Below, piece after piece: positions 27,613 to 36,272 of a stretch of 64,000 nucleotides of DNA (within the stretch, counting starts at the first letter, position 1; every line of letters starts with the position of its first letter). The stretch comes from Vagococcus silagei (lineage in GTDB: Bacteria > Bacillota > Bacilli > Lactobacillales > Vagococcaceae): positions 1 through 64,000 of the forward strand of contig NZ_SDGV01000016.1 of NCBI RefSeq assembly GCF_004795745.1. Reading direction: 5' to 3'. The translations under genes were made by a program, and so were the position numbers. Under the pieces are notes generated by a model. That model saw only the letters and a program-made list of their open reading frames with translations. It had not been told where the DNA came from and did no database searches.

Positions 27613-27960
27613 CTAGTCCATTTGATATAATTCTTGAACTGGTTTCATGATTAATTGGTTTAAATCATTGATAACTAAACTGAAAGCTTGCTCTTTTTCC
27701 ATCAATGCTTTAATCAAATCAGATTCTTGAACGCGGTCAGCAAGTTCTTGTGAAGCTTTGATATCATCTTCAGTAATTTCTTGACCTTGCATTTGTTTTT
27801 GTTGTAGTGTTACTTGCATCATTTGGAATTCTGTGAACAATGCAAAAACTCCTTCGTCAGCTTTCATGCTTTTAAAAGCTGTTTCAAGAGCTTTATACTC
27901 TTCAATTTCTCTAATTTCACGTTCTAATTGGTTAGCTGTATCATAAATATTAACTGTCAT
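27613..27960 (-). CDS. yheA: YlbF/YheA family helical protein (UPF0342)
   Basis: The 115-residue all-helical protein starts MTVNIYDTANQLEREIR and has the FQMMQVTLQQKQMQGQEIT core of the YheA/YmcA/YlbF superfamily. Members are small cytoplasmic proteins; some act in RNA-processing complexes, but the role of YheA is not settled. The open frame extends to 27993, but the ATG at 27960 has GAGG 9 nt upstream. It has its own terminator and precedes yhaO. Confidence 0.88.
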   Translation of the reverse strand: MTVNIYDTANQLEREIREIEEYKALETAFKSMKADEGVFALFTEFQMMQVTLQQKQMQGQEITEDDIKASQELADRVQESDLIKALMEKEQAFSLVINDLNQLIMKPVQELYQMD

Positions 27961-28045
27961 CTGTATTAACCTCACTTTTAATTTGTCTAACAATTTCCAG
28001 TACGATTGTCATTTTTTATTGTAACATGCTTTCACTTAAAAGCAA

Positions 28046-30190
28046 TCAATTACCAAAAAGACTTGACCAAATTTCACCGGCTTGATCGATTCCTTGGCGA
28101 ATACCATCTTCTAAAACACCAACACCTTCTTTGACCTTTTCACCAAAAGAATTCGCGCCTTCTTTGACTTTATCACCAAGACCATTGATTTGGTTACCTA
28201 GGGTATCATCTTCACTCTCTTCGGGTTGACTCGCATCTTTGACTGTAAATGGCGTATTTGGTGACGCGGCCAGAATCCTTTGTGACTCATCTTTAAAAAT
28301 ACCTGCTAAGTTGCTACCACTCGAACCTGTCAAGAAATGATCTGGACCACTCTTATCAAAACCAATCCATGTTGCAATCACAATATCTGGTGTATAACCG
28401 ATCATCCATTGGTCTTTCGACATACCGTCAACACTAACGTTCTCAGTTGTTCCGGTCTTACCAGCAATTGTATAACCCTCTGGCTTAGCTGTGACTCCCG
28501 TTCCGGAACTAAACACACTTTGAAGCATACTCGTCATCTCTTCAGCAACATCCGGTGTTGTCACACGTTTACTTTTCGCTTTTTGGTTTTCGTAGATAAT
28601 GACACCCGTTGGGTCTTCAATTTTCGTAATAAAGTGTGGATCCTTCCGAACACCTTCATTTGCAAAAACACTATATGCACTCGCCATTGAAAGAGGTGTC
28701 GTTCCTTTAGTTAAGCCACCTAGAGCCAAACCATAATAGCGGTCTTTTTCATCCAACGAAATGCCGAATTGTTCTGTTTTTTTGTAACCGCGATCAATGC
28801 CAATTTCATGCATTAACCAAACTGCTGGCGCATTCAAACTTTGTGCAACAGCTTCATACATAGGAACTTGATCACTATATGTTCTCGAATAGTTTTGAAC
28901 ATCATAATAGTCTAAAGCTTTATCTTGCAAAATATCTTCTGGCTTATAGCCTGCTTCAAGCGCGGGCGTATAGACCGAAATAGGTTTCATTGTCGAACCT
29001 GGTGGCAACTTAGAGTCCGTCACACGGTTCAAACCACGATATTGATAATCACGTCCACCAACAATTCCTTTGACACCACCCGTTTTAGGATCTAAAGCGA
29101 TCGATGCCCCTTGAACCATCGCACCGTCTGATGCATTAGGTGGGAAGAAACTATCATTTGAGAATGTTGCATCAATTCCTTGTTGATATTGTTGATTTAA
29201 TGACGTGTAGATTTTGTAACCACCATTTGAAATATCGTCATCTTTCAACTTAGTCACACGAACCGCTTCATCGATTACCTTATCAAAATAATAAGGATAA
29301 CGATAAGAATCGTGGTCCGGCTGATAAGTATCATTTAAATACAATGGTTGCTTCATTAAATCTTCGGCTGTCTTTTCATCTAATTTTTCATTATCAACCA
29401 TTACAGATAGTACAGTATCACGACGTGCAATTGCATTATCCATATTATCAATTGGATTATAGATACTTGGACCTTTTAGGATGCCGACTAAAACTGCTGC
29501 TTCATCAAGCGTGACATCTTTAGCACTTTTACCAAAATATTTTTTCGATGCATCTTCAACTCCCCAAACCCCGCTACCAAAATAAGATTTATTGAGATAC
29601 ATTTCTAATATTTCGTCTTTTGAATATTCTTTTTCAATTTCAATCGCTAAAAAGAGCTCTTTCGCTTTACGCGTTAAAGTTTGTTCCTGAGACAGCTTCG
29701 CATTTTTAGCTAACTGTTGGGTAATGGTACTACCACCACCACCGCTATTATTTCCCCGCACGACCCTTCGAACAGCTGCACGCGCGATCCCTTTTATATC
29801 GTAACCTTTATGTGTATAAAAGCGACGATCTTCAGTTGAGATTAAAGCATCAATGATATAGGGCGATATTTGATCTTTTTTAACGAAACTACCCTTGGCA
29901 CCATAAACAGCTAATGTACCGGCTTCTTCATTCTTATCATCATAAATAGTCGTTACCTGCTCCAACCCAGTTTTTAGCGTGTCAATATTGGCTGTTTTAG
30001 CTAAATAAAACAGATACACCGTCATCACTAACGTTACGGTTAATGTTAATAATAATATGACTTTGGTTAGATGAAACTTTTTCCAAACATGTTTAAACCA
30101 CTTACGAAACTTTTGCCAGTATGGTTTAAACCACTGCCATAGTTTGACCATCTGCGATTTTACAGATAGATATATTTTTTTAAAGTCCAT
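28046..30190 (-). CDS. pbp2A: Class A penicillin-binding protein (PBP2A type)
   Basis: The 714-residue membrane enzyme has both glycosyltransferase and transpeptidase activity. A basic cytoplasmic N-terminus and one transmembrane helix (about residues 42-65) precede the GT51 domain (STEDRRFYTHKG, GGSTITQQLAKN) and a transpeptidase domain with PPGSTMKPI (active-site Ser), SLNAP (SxN) and AGKTGTTE (KTG box). An acidic linker follows, then a repetitive amphipathic tail (KVKEGANSFGEKVKEG). AAGGAG precedes the ATG. Confidence 0.92.
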   Translation of the reverse strand: MDFKKIYLSVKSQMVKLWQWFKPYWQKFRKWFKHVWKKFHLTKVILLLTLTVTLVMTVYLFYLAKTANIDTLKTGLEQVTTIYDDKNEEAGTLAVYGAKGSFVKKDQISPYIIDALISTEDRRFYTHKGYDIKGIARAAVRRVVRGNNSGGGGSTITQQLAKNAKLSQEQTLTRKAKELFLAIEIEKEYSKDEILEMYLNKSYFGSGVWGVEDASKKYFGKSAKDVTLDEAAVLVGILKGPSIYNPIDNMDNAIARRDTVLSVMVDNEKLDEKTAEDLMKQPLYLNDTYQPDHDSYRYPYYFDKVIDEAVRVTKLKDDDISNGGYKIYTSLNQQYQQGIDATFSNDSFFPPNASDGAMVQGASIALDPKTGGVKGIVGGRDYQYRGLNRVTDSKLPPGSTMKPISVYTPALEAGYKPEDILQDKALDYYDVQNYSRTYSDQVPMYEAVAQSLNAPAVWLMHEIGIDRGYKKTEQFGISLDEKDRYYGLALGGLTKGTTPLSMASAYSVFANEGVRKDPHFITKIEDPTGVIIYENQKAKSKRVTTPDVAEEMTSMLQSVFSSGTGVTAKPEGYTIAGKTGTTENVSVDGMSKDQWMIGYTPDIVIATWIGFDKSGPDHFLTGSSGSNLAGIFKDESQRILAASPNTPFTVKDASQPEESEDDTLGNQINGLGDKVKEGANSFGEKVKEGVGVLEDGIRQGIDQAGEIWSSLFGN

Positions 30191-30379
30191 ATAAACTCCT
30201 TATCCTTCTTTGTCTATTTGATTGTTCTCTATTTTAGCATACTCCTTCAAAATACGTATGCTACTTTAGACTGAAACTTAGCGGTGCCCTTATCTTGACA
30301 TGAATTTATTAATTTTCTGTGTTACAATTTCTAAAAATACGTTAATTTTTCATTAATCATCTATTAAGGAGCACTAGCC

Positions 30380-31276
30380 ATGAAGTTCGTTATTCCATTA
30401 CCAGAAAATCAAGAAGAGATTACTATTCGTGAACTTTTAGAAAACGAATGGTTAATCCCTAGAAAAGTGCGCCATTTTTTAAGAACGCGTAAAAATGTCC
30501 TTTGTAACGATCAAGCCATTATGTTTCATGAATCGGTTAAAGCTGGCGATCAAATCACATTAATTTTCGAAGCCACTGATTATGCTCTGCCAACGATTTT
30601 ACCAGGAAATCGTCAAAATTTGTCGATTCTTTATGAAGATGAACATTTTATTATTCTTAATAAACCGTATGGTATTAAAACCCATCCAAATCAACCTGAT
30701 GAAACCGATACTTTACTGAACGATTTAGCAGATTATCTTGCAGAAAAAAAACAACTACCTTATGTTGTCCATCGACTTGATAAAGAGACTAGTGGTGCCA
30801 TTTTATTTGCGAAGAATCCGGTTGTCTTACCTATTCTTGGACGAATGCTTGAGCATAAAGATATTCAACGTATTTATGAAGCTGAAGTGAGAGGCCATTT
30901 TAAAACACAAGTGCCATTCACAATCTCTAAAAAAATCGGTCGCCATCGTCATGACCGCCGGATGCGCACAATTGATGAGAAAAATGGACAAACTGCCATT
31001 ACACATGTGACACCATTTAAAGAAACTTCAACAACAACTTGGGTTACTTGCCAACTTGATACAGGTCGCACACATCAAATTAGAGTCCATCTTGAATCAA
31101 TTGGACATCCTATTATTGGAGACCCATTATATGAAAAAAGACCCACAAAAAATGTGAGCCGTTTACAATTACACGCAAAAGAATTATCACTCGTTCATCC
31201 ATTTACAAAAGAACAAATTAGAGTCCTAGCAACACCTTATTTATCTAACCAAAACGGTGAATCTACCGGAAAATAG
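30380..31276 (+). CDS. RluA-family 23S/tRNA pseudouridine synthase
   Basis: The 298-residue enzyme isomerises uridines in structured RNA. An S4-like RNA-binding start (about residues 12-70) precedes the catalytic domain with YVVHRLDKETSGAILFAKN (catalytic Asp) and QLDTGRTHQIRVHL. It belongs to the RluA/RluD group; the exact target site cannot be read from sequence. AAGGAG lies 9 nt before the ATG. Its 3' end overlaps the converging DUF3267 gene by 40 bp. Confidence 0.92.
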   Translation: MKFVIPLPENQEEITIRELLENEWLIPRKVRHFLRTRKNVLCNDQAIMFHESVKAGDQITLIFEATDYALPTILPGNRQNLSILYEDEHFIILNKPYGIKTHPNQPDETDTLLNDLADYLAEKKQLPYVVHRLDKETSGAILFAKNPVVLPILGRMLEHKDIQRIYEAEVRGHFKTQVPFTISKKIGRHRHDRRMRTIDEKNGQTAITHVTPFKETSTTTWVTCQLDTGRTHQIRVHLESIGHPIIGDPLYEKRPTKNVSRLQLHAKELSLVHPFTKEQIRVLATPYLSNQNGESTGK

Positions 31277-31803
31277 AAATCAATGCCGACTTCAGTATCT
31301 TCAACATGGACATCTTGTGGTAGTTTTGAAAGTAGAAACGCAAAATAGAAATCACCAATACATCCTGCACCATGGACAGATGCTAAGAAAATAAAAGTAA
31401 GTGGTGCAATTGCTTTTACTAAAAACAGGGTAAACAGAACCGTCGTAATAACGAAAAATGGAGCTAATACTATCACTAAAAATTGTGATTTTGGATATAT
31501 AGATCCTGGGCTTGTAGCGTAAGCCATTCCATTTTTAAAACCAAATTTGACCCTATTTTTTGGTTCGAATCGCTTAAAGAAAAAGCCATGAATCAACTCA
31601 TGAATAATTAATAAAAGGAAATATACGCCCATAAACAATATTAAAAAATATATCGAAAAATCCGCGAAATCATTTGGACGAATTTGAATAGCTAAGATTG
31701 TAAAAATCAAACCTAAAACCAACATTAGTGGAATTGACCACACGTTAAGTTTAATAATCATTTTTTTATCTTCAAGTAAATTTAATTTTTTATAACATTT
31801 CAT
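31237..31803 (-). CDS. DUF3267 membrane protein (putative zinc protease fold)
   Basis: The 188-residue integral membrane protein has four to five predicted helices and the motif IIHELIHGFFF, an HExxH in a membrane helix. That is the signature of DUF3267 proteins, related to site-2-protease-like folds. A second conserved segment, VHGAGCIGDFYFAFLL, could supply the third metal ligand. Activity is unproven. GAGG lies 7 nt before the ATG. Confidence 0.82.
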   Translation of the reverse strand: MKCYKKLNLLEDKKMIIKLNVWSIPLMLVLGLIFTILAIQIRPNDFADFSIYFLILFMGVYFLLLIIHELIHGFFFKRFEPKNRVKFGFKNGMAYATSPGSIYPKSQFLVIVLAPFFVITTVLFTLFLVKAIAPLTFIFLASVHGAGCIGDFYFAFLLSKLPQDVHVEDTEVGIDFYFPVDSPFWLDK

Positions 31804-31868
31804 TTTTTAACCTCACTTTTCTATATAGTGTATCATATTTATACCACAGCCTGAAAAAAGGAGCCAAT

Positions 31869-32249
31869 ATGTTATTTATTTTTTTTACATTTATTATCTT
31901 TATTGTTTCAATTAAAATTGCTGGTATTGCAGCATTTTTATTTTTCTTACTTTACTTTAAAAGTATACACCGCTTAAACCCTAAAACCCAGCTAGAATGG
32001 GAACACTACTTTTCTAAATGGACACTTAAAAAAATGTTCATTTATCTCTATATAGGTTTTTTTATAGCGTTATTTATGATTGCGATTTTCAATGGCTTTA
32101 TTTTTTGGGACCAAAATTTCGCTTACAGCATTGCCCTAATCTGTGCCGGTATTTTCCATACCGTCTACAAATACCACTTAAACAAACAACACCTACAACA
32201 ACTCAAAGATAAGATTACACATAGTGGTGACGAAAGCGGTTTGGACTGA
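31869..32249 (+). CDS. Small membrane protein, unknown
   Basis: The 126-residue protein has a long N-terminal hydrophobic hairpin (about residues 1-30), two further membrane helices (about 56-75 and 85-105) and a polar C-terminal tail. AAAGGAG precedes the ATG. The last 12 codons (KITHSGDESGLD) lie inside a repeated DNA segment (32212-32262), so the present C-terminus may have come from a repeat insertion. No family is recognised. Confidence 0.72.
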   Translation: MLFIFFTFIIFIVSIKIAGIAAFLFFLLYFKSIHRLNPKTQLEWEHYFSKWTLKKMFIYLYIGFFIALFMIAIFNGFIFWDQNFAYSIALICAGIFHTVYKYHLNKQHLQQLKDKITHSGDESGLD

Positions 32250-32383
32250 GTCATAAGAAAAGACTGATAATCAGACGGTTTTTGTCTGAATAGCAGGATT
32301 GGCTTATGACCGAAGTCCAGTTTTCAGAACCCAGATTACACATAGTGGTGACGAAAGAGATTTGAACTGAGTCATAAGAAAAG
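32212..32383 (+). repeat. 51-bp direct repeat (121-bp offset) around an imperfect palindrome
   Basis: Positions 32212-32262 recur at 32333-32383 with three mismatches. Each copy starts AGATTACACATAGTGG and ends GTCATAAGAAAAG. Between them lies an imperfect palindrome (32243-32318): GGACT/AGTCC, GTCATAAG/CTTATGAC and inner TCAGAC/GTCTGA. The first copy contains the stop codon of the upstream membrane-protein gene; the second repeats that gene end out of context. It looks like a REP- or MITE-type element, or a tandem duplication. Confidence 0.8.
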
Positions 32384-32402
32384 CCTGAAACATATCTACA
32401 GA

Positions 32403-32441
32403 AAAACGGGACTGACGAATCAAAAACGATTCAACAGCCCC
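32403..32441 (-). terminator. Intrinsic terminator after proS
   Basis: An interrupted stem (GGG-CTG-GAATC with GATTC-CAG-CCC) is followed on the minus strand by CGTTTTTC, 16 bases past the proS stop. Confidence 0.75.
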
Positions 32442-32456
32442 ATTTATTATTTAATT

Positions 32457-33902
32457 TTAGTATGCTTTTGCCCAGTGCATCATGTATTTAGCGTCTTCGC
32501 CATTCCATAAATCTTTCACACCAGTTAAATCATCATTTTGATGTGCAAAACTCCAACAACGAGAAGTTGCACCAGATTTTTCTTTAATCATTTCTTCAAC
32601 TTTAGGGTCTCCTGACCAAGGTGCAATGACAAATCCACCTTCTTCAATCAACTCAAAGAACTCTTCCTCTGTATGTGCCACACGTGTTTTTTCATCTTGG
32701 CGAGCTTTAGCAGTTGCAAACATATCATTGTGAATTGTATTTAATAATTCAGTTAACGCAGTATTTAAGTTTTCGTCCAATGGTAATTCAATTTTTTCTA
32801 ACGTATCACGACGAACTGCCATAACATGTCCTGCCTCAATGTCTTTAGGTCCAATTTCTAAACGAATTGGATAACCTTTCATTTCAGCTTCACTAAATTT
32901 CCAGCCTGGTTGTTTATCACTAGCATCAACCGTAACTGACATATCAGTTTGTAATTGATCACGTAATTCATAGGCTTTATCTAAAACGCCTTCTTTATGT
33001 TGTGCAATTGGTACAATTAAAACTTGAGTTGGCGCAACACGTGGAGGTAACACTAAACCACGGTCATCACTATGAACCATGATCATGCCACCAATTGAAC
33101 GTGTTGTGAAGCCCCATGATGCTGTAAAGACATTTTGTTCTTTACCTTCTTTGTCAGCATAAGTAATTTCAAAGGCTTTACCAAAATGATCGCCTAAGTT
33201 ATGAGAAGTTGCAATTTGTAATGCTTTACCATCATACATTAGTGTTTCGTTAGTATATGTTTTATCTGCGCCAGCAAATTTTTCTTTTTCAGATTTTAAG
33301 CCGGCCACGATTGGAATTGCTAGAATTTCTTCACAGACATAAATGTACATATTTAACATGTCTAATGTTTCTTTTTCGGCTTCTTCATAAGTTGCATGTG
33401 CAGTATGTCCTTCTTGCCAGAAGAATTCTGTTGTTCTTAAAAATGGACGTGTATTTTTTTCCCAACGAACAACACTCACCCATTGGTTATATAATACTGG
33501 TAAATCGCGGTGTGAGTGAATAATTTTTTTGAAGTGCTCACAGAATAAAACTTCTGAAGTTGGACGAATTGCTAAACGTTCTTCTAATTCTTTGTCGCCA
33601 CCGTGTGTTACCCAAGCAACTTCTGGTGCGAACCCTTCAACGTGTTCAGCCTCTTTTAATAATAAACTTTCAGGAATAAACATTGGCATCGTTACATTCT
33701 GATGTCCTGATGCTTTTAATTTTGTATCAATCACTTCTCTTAATTTTTCCCATAATGCCGTTCCTGTTGGACGTAAAATCATACATCCTTTTACACTTGA
33801 ATAATCACATAATTCTGCTTTCAAGCAAACATCCGTATACCATTTAGCAAAATCGTCATCACGACTTGTAATTTGTTTAACAAAACCTTGTTTTTTTGCC
33901 AT
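32457..33902 (-). CDS. proS: Prolyl-tRNA synthetase, archaeal/eukaryal type
   Basis: The 481-residue class II synthetase charges tRNA-Pro. It has the compact layout of the archaeal/eukaryal-like form: RPTGTALWEKLREV, AIRPTSEVLFCEHF, RWEKNTRPFLRTTEFFWQEG (motif 2), HSDDRGLVLPPRVAP (motif 3), and a C-terminal extension ending in Tyr (HWAKAY). The ~180-residue insertion editing domain of the common bacterial ProRS (about 570 residues) is absent. A T-box leader with a CCU specifier lies upstream. The tandem YbaK-type proteins at 56090-57073 could supply editing in trans. Confidence 0.93.
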   Translation of the reverse strand: MAKKQGFVKQITSRDDDFAKWYTDVCLKAELCDYSSVKGCMILRPTGTALWEKLREVIDTKLKASGHQNVTMPMFIPESLLLKEAEHVEGFAPEVAWVTHGGDKELEERLAIRPTSEVLFCEHFKKIIHSHRDLPVLYNQWVSVVRWEKNTRPFLRTTEFFWQEGHTAHATYEEAEKETLDMLNMYIYVCEEILAIPIVAGLKSEKEKFAGADKTYTNETLMYDGKALQIATSHNLGDHFGKAFEITYADKEGKEQNVFTASWGFTTRSIGGMIMVHSDDRGLVLPPRVAPTQVLIVPIAQHKEGVLDKAYELRDQLQTDMSVTVDASDKQPGWKFSEAEMKGYPIRLEIGPKDIEAGHVMAVRRDTLEKIELPLDENLNTALTELLNTIHNDMFATAKARQDEKTRVAHTEEEFFELIEEGGFVIAPWSGDPKVEEMIKEKSGATSRCWSFAHQNDDLTGVKDLWNGEDAKYMMHWAKAY

Positions 33903-33931
33903 TTTTTCTTCCTCCTAAAAATTATTAAAAT

Positions 33932-34160
33932 AAAAAAACTCCACTTTGACGCAAGGACCAAAAATATGGCGGTACCACCTTGCTTCAAAGTAGAGTATAC
34001 TTTACAACTTTAATATGATGATAAAGGTATCAAAACCTCGTCTTTTATTTCTGGTAGGTTCAAGGGCTTTACGATGAAATCTTTCAGCAAATGATTTCTC
34101 TCTTTAATCGATTGAGTGTCCTCTACTAGTCCATTACGACTGCTTAAATAGATTAAGTTA
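33932..34160 (-). promoter_or_regulatory. T-box riboswitch (proline) controlling proS
   Basis: The minus strand contains the T-box core AAGGTGGTACCGC (33969-33981) followed by a terminator stem (CTCTACTTTGA with TCAAAGTGGAG, 33939-33995) and seven U (33932-33938). Upstream, stem I carries GAA-CCT-ACC, with CCT (34056-34058) in the specifier position, a proline codon matching the downstream ProRS gene. Uncharged tRNA-Pro should pair at CCU and at the T-box bulge and allow read-through. A 61-codon open frame over this leader is not a gene. Confidence 0.93.
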
Positions 34161-34166
34161 CGTTGA

Positions 34167-34195
34167 ATACTATCATTCTTAAATGATAATGTCAA
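34167..34195 (-). promoter_or_regulatory. Promoter of the proS T-box transcript
   Basis: TTGACA (34190-34195), a 17-bp spacer and TAGTAT (34167-34172) on the minus strand, just upstream of the T-box leader. Confidence 0.8.
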
Positions 34196-34222
34196 TTTTC
34201 TTTCTTTTTAATGTTGCTTTAT

Positions 34223-34567
34223 TTACTTATCAGCATGCTCTTTACGATGTTTAAACTGCCATTCTCTGACAAAATGTTTCCATGAAATCAAAGGATGATA
34301 AATCAACATTCGTGGTCCAGCATACCGCATAATTTTTTTCATTTTAAGGCGATATGTTTTTTGATAACAATGAACAGGACAAACACGACAAGTTGGTTTA
34401 TCCTCACCAAATTGACAGAAGTCTAAACGTTTCATGGCATAGTTAGTCATGTCTTCTTGTTCAAGGACGGCATCTACGTCATTTTTCCTACGATAATAAA
34501 GACCAATCATTGCTAAAACAGTTTCTCGTTCAGTTGAAATTCTGGGGCCATTATTTTTTGCTCGCAT
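34223..34567 (-). CDS. YgbA-like 'nitrous oxide-stimulated promoter' family protein
   Basis: The 114-residue protein contains the cysteine cluster DFCQFGEDKPTCRVCPVHCY, the signature of the YgbA_NO family, followed by a basic, aromatic C-terminus. In enteric bacteria the ygbA promoter responds to nitrosative stress; the protein's action is unknown, and metal or Fe-S binding by the four cysteines is an inference. It lies 9 bp after the phosphohexomutase gene and is probably co-transcribed with it. Confidence 0.82.
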   Translation of the reverse strand: MRAKNNGPRISTERETVLAMIGLYYRRKNDVDAVLEQEDMTNYAMKRLDFCQFGEDKPTCRVCPVHCYQKTYRLKMKKIMRYAGPRMLIYHPLISWKHFVREWQFKHRKEHADK

Positions 34568-34576
34568 TTTTAAACC

Positions 34577-36088
34577 TTATTTCGCTTGGATAACAGCCGT
34601 TAATTTATCTGCATTCAACTCTTTTTGTTCGATAAAGAATTTTTCTAAAGCCGAGAAGACTTGATGATTTTTGACCGCTTCATCATTTTCAACTTGTAAG
34701 ACCAATAATGGTTCATGTAGGCTTAAACGTAACAAGAACCAGCCACTACCGAATTCATCATGGACGTTCACACGAATACCTTCATCTGTTTCAGGGTCTT
34801 CGGTCATACCTGGCGTCATTTTAACAAACTCACTTAAAGCATCGATCACGCGTTGACCTTCAGCTCGATCATCATCTGCTAAAATTCTAAAACGAACTTC
34901 CTGTGCTTCAACTGGTTGTTTTAATTGACCAATCAAGTCGCCAATTGTTTGGCCTTGACTTCTTAATTTAGGTAATAACATCAAAATCTTAGCAATCACA
35001 TACGCACCATCATCTAGGAAATAATTTTCCTTAAATGCAGCATGACCACTTGTTTCAATTGCTAGTGGTGTTTCCACATTTTCTTTATTTAAATCAATCG
35101 CCTTATTAATCACATTACGATAGCCACATAAGTAACGCACTTGGCGTCCACCTAGTAATTCAATAAAGTCTTTTAAGTGACTTGATGTTGGTGAATTTGT
35201 CACAATTGTACTACCTGGGTTTTCTTCTAAAACCATTGTCGCAAGAACCGCAATTAAGTTATTTCGATTAATCACTTGGCCAGTTGCATCTACGACTGCT
35301 GCACGGTCAACGTCGGTATCAAAAATAATCCCCATATCAGCCTGTTCTTTCAATACAGCCGCTTGAATACTTTCCATAGCTTCCTTATTATCTGGATTTG
35401 GCATATGATTAGGGAATGAACCATCTGGGTCAAGGAACTGACTACCAGTTGTATCTGCGCCTAATGTTTCTAAAACTTGCGTAGCGAAAAAGCCTCCTGC
35501 ACCATTACCAGCATCAACAATTAAATGAAAACCTGTTAATGGTTTTTCTTCTTCTGTCTTCGCTTGAATTTTAGCAACTAAATCGGCAGCATAAAGTGGA
35601 ATTAAATCTTGTTTTTCGACGCTACCCTCTGTACCTACACTAACTTCTTTTGTAGCCGCAATTGTCAGAATTTCTTCAATATCATCATGCTCTGCGCCAC
35701 CATTTTTAGTAAATAACTTAATGCCATTATAATAGAACGGTAGGTGACTAGCAGTAATCATAATACCAATATCAGCACCAATTTCTTCGAATTGCGTTGC
35801 CATAAACATAGCCGGTGTTGTCGCTAATTGAACATCTACAATCTCAACTTTTTCATTTAAAAAGCCTTCAATAATCCCTGTTTTTAACTCTGTTGCAGAC
35901 AAACGACTATCATGCCCAATGGCAATTTTCACTGTGTCATTGTGCGCCAGACCTTTTGTTTTAAACCAAGCAAAAACACCTTGGGCAATCCGGTTTGCCT
36001 CTATTTGTGTTAAATTAGCTTGCCACTCTTCTGTTGTAATTGCAATCCCTCGAATATCTGAACCATTTTGTAATTGTTGAATTGTCAT
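34577..36088 (-). CDS. Phosphomannomutase/phosphoglucomutase family protein
   Basis: The 503-residue alpha-D-phosphohexomutase has the four domain signatures: ITASHLPFYYNGIK (phosphoserine loop), IIFDTDVDRAAVVD (metal loop), an ETSGHAAFKE sugar-binding loop and a C-terminal phosphate-binding domain. The loop order and length resemble the ManB/AlgC-like group rather than GlmM or PgcA. The substrate is probably glucose or mannose phosphate. CGGAGG precedes the ATG. Confidence 0.88.
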   Translation of the reverse strand: MTIQQLQNGSDIRGIAITTEEWQANLTQIEANRIAQGVFAWFKTKGLAHNDTVKIAIGHDSRLSATELKTGIIEGFLNEKVEIVDVQLATTPAMFMATQFEEIGADIGIMITASHLPFYYNGIKLFTKNGGAEHDDIEEILTIAATKEVSVGTEGSVEKQDLIPLYAADLVAKIQAKTEEEKPLTGFHLIVDAGNGAGGFFATQVLETLGADTTGSQFLDPDGSFPNHMPNPDNKEAMESIQAAVLKEQADMGIIFDTDVDRAAVVDATGQVINRNNLIAVLATMVLEENPGSTIVTNSPTSSHLKDFIELLGGRQVRYLCGYRNVINKAIDLNKENVETPLAIETSGHAAFKENYFLDDGAYVIAKILMLLPKLRSQGQTIGDLIGQLKQPVEAQEVRFRILADDDRAEGQRVIDALSEFVKMTPGMTEDPETDEGIRVNVHDEFGSGWFLLRLSLHEPLLVLQVENDEAVKNHQVFSALEKFFIEQKELNADKLTAVIQAK

Positions 36089-36222
36089 GATTATCCTCCG
36101 TCTCTCGAATAAAGTTCACTTTTAAATATTATAGCATGTTTTTAAATAAGAAAAGTATGAAGAAGACACGTTTTAGGTGTTTTCGTTCATACTTTCACTT
36201 TCTATTTAAATTATTTCACTAT

Positions 36223-36266
36223 CTAAAAAAAAGTCAGCATAAATCATGCTTGATTTATACTGACTT
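36223..36266 (-). terminator. Intrinsic terminator after the nitroreductase
   Basis: AAGTCAGCATAAATCA and TGATTTATACTGACTT form a 16-bp stem with one mismatch, followed on the minus strand by eight T. Confidence 0.9.
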
Positions 36267-36272
36267 TGACAT

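Noticed and set aside
34010-34195. 61-codon open frame upstream of proS
   Set aside because: It lies exactly over the promoter and T-box leader, has no ribosome binding site and reads the structured RNA; it is not a gene.
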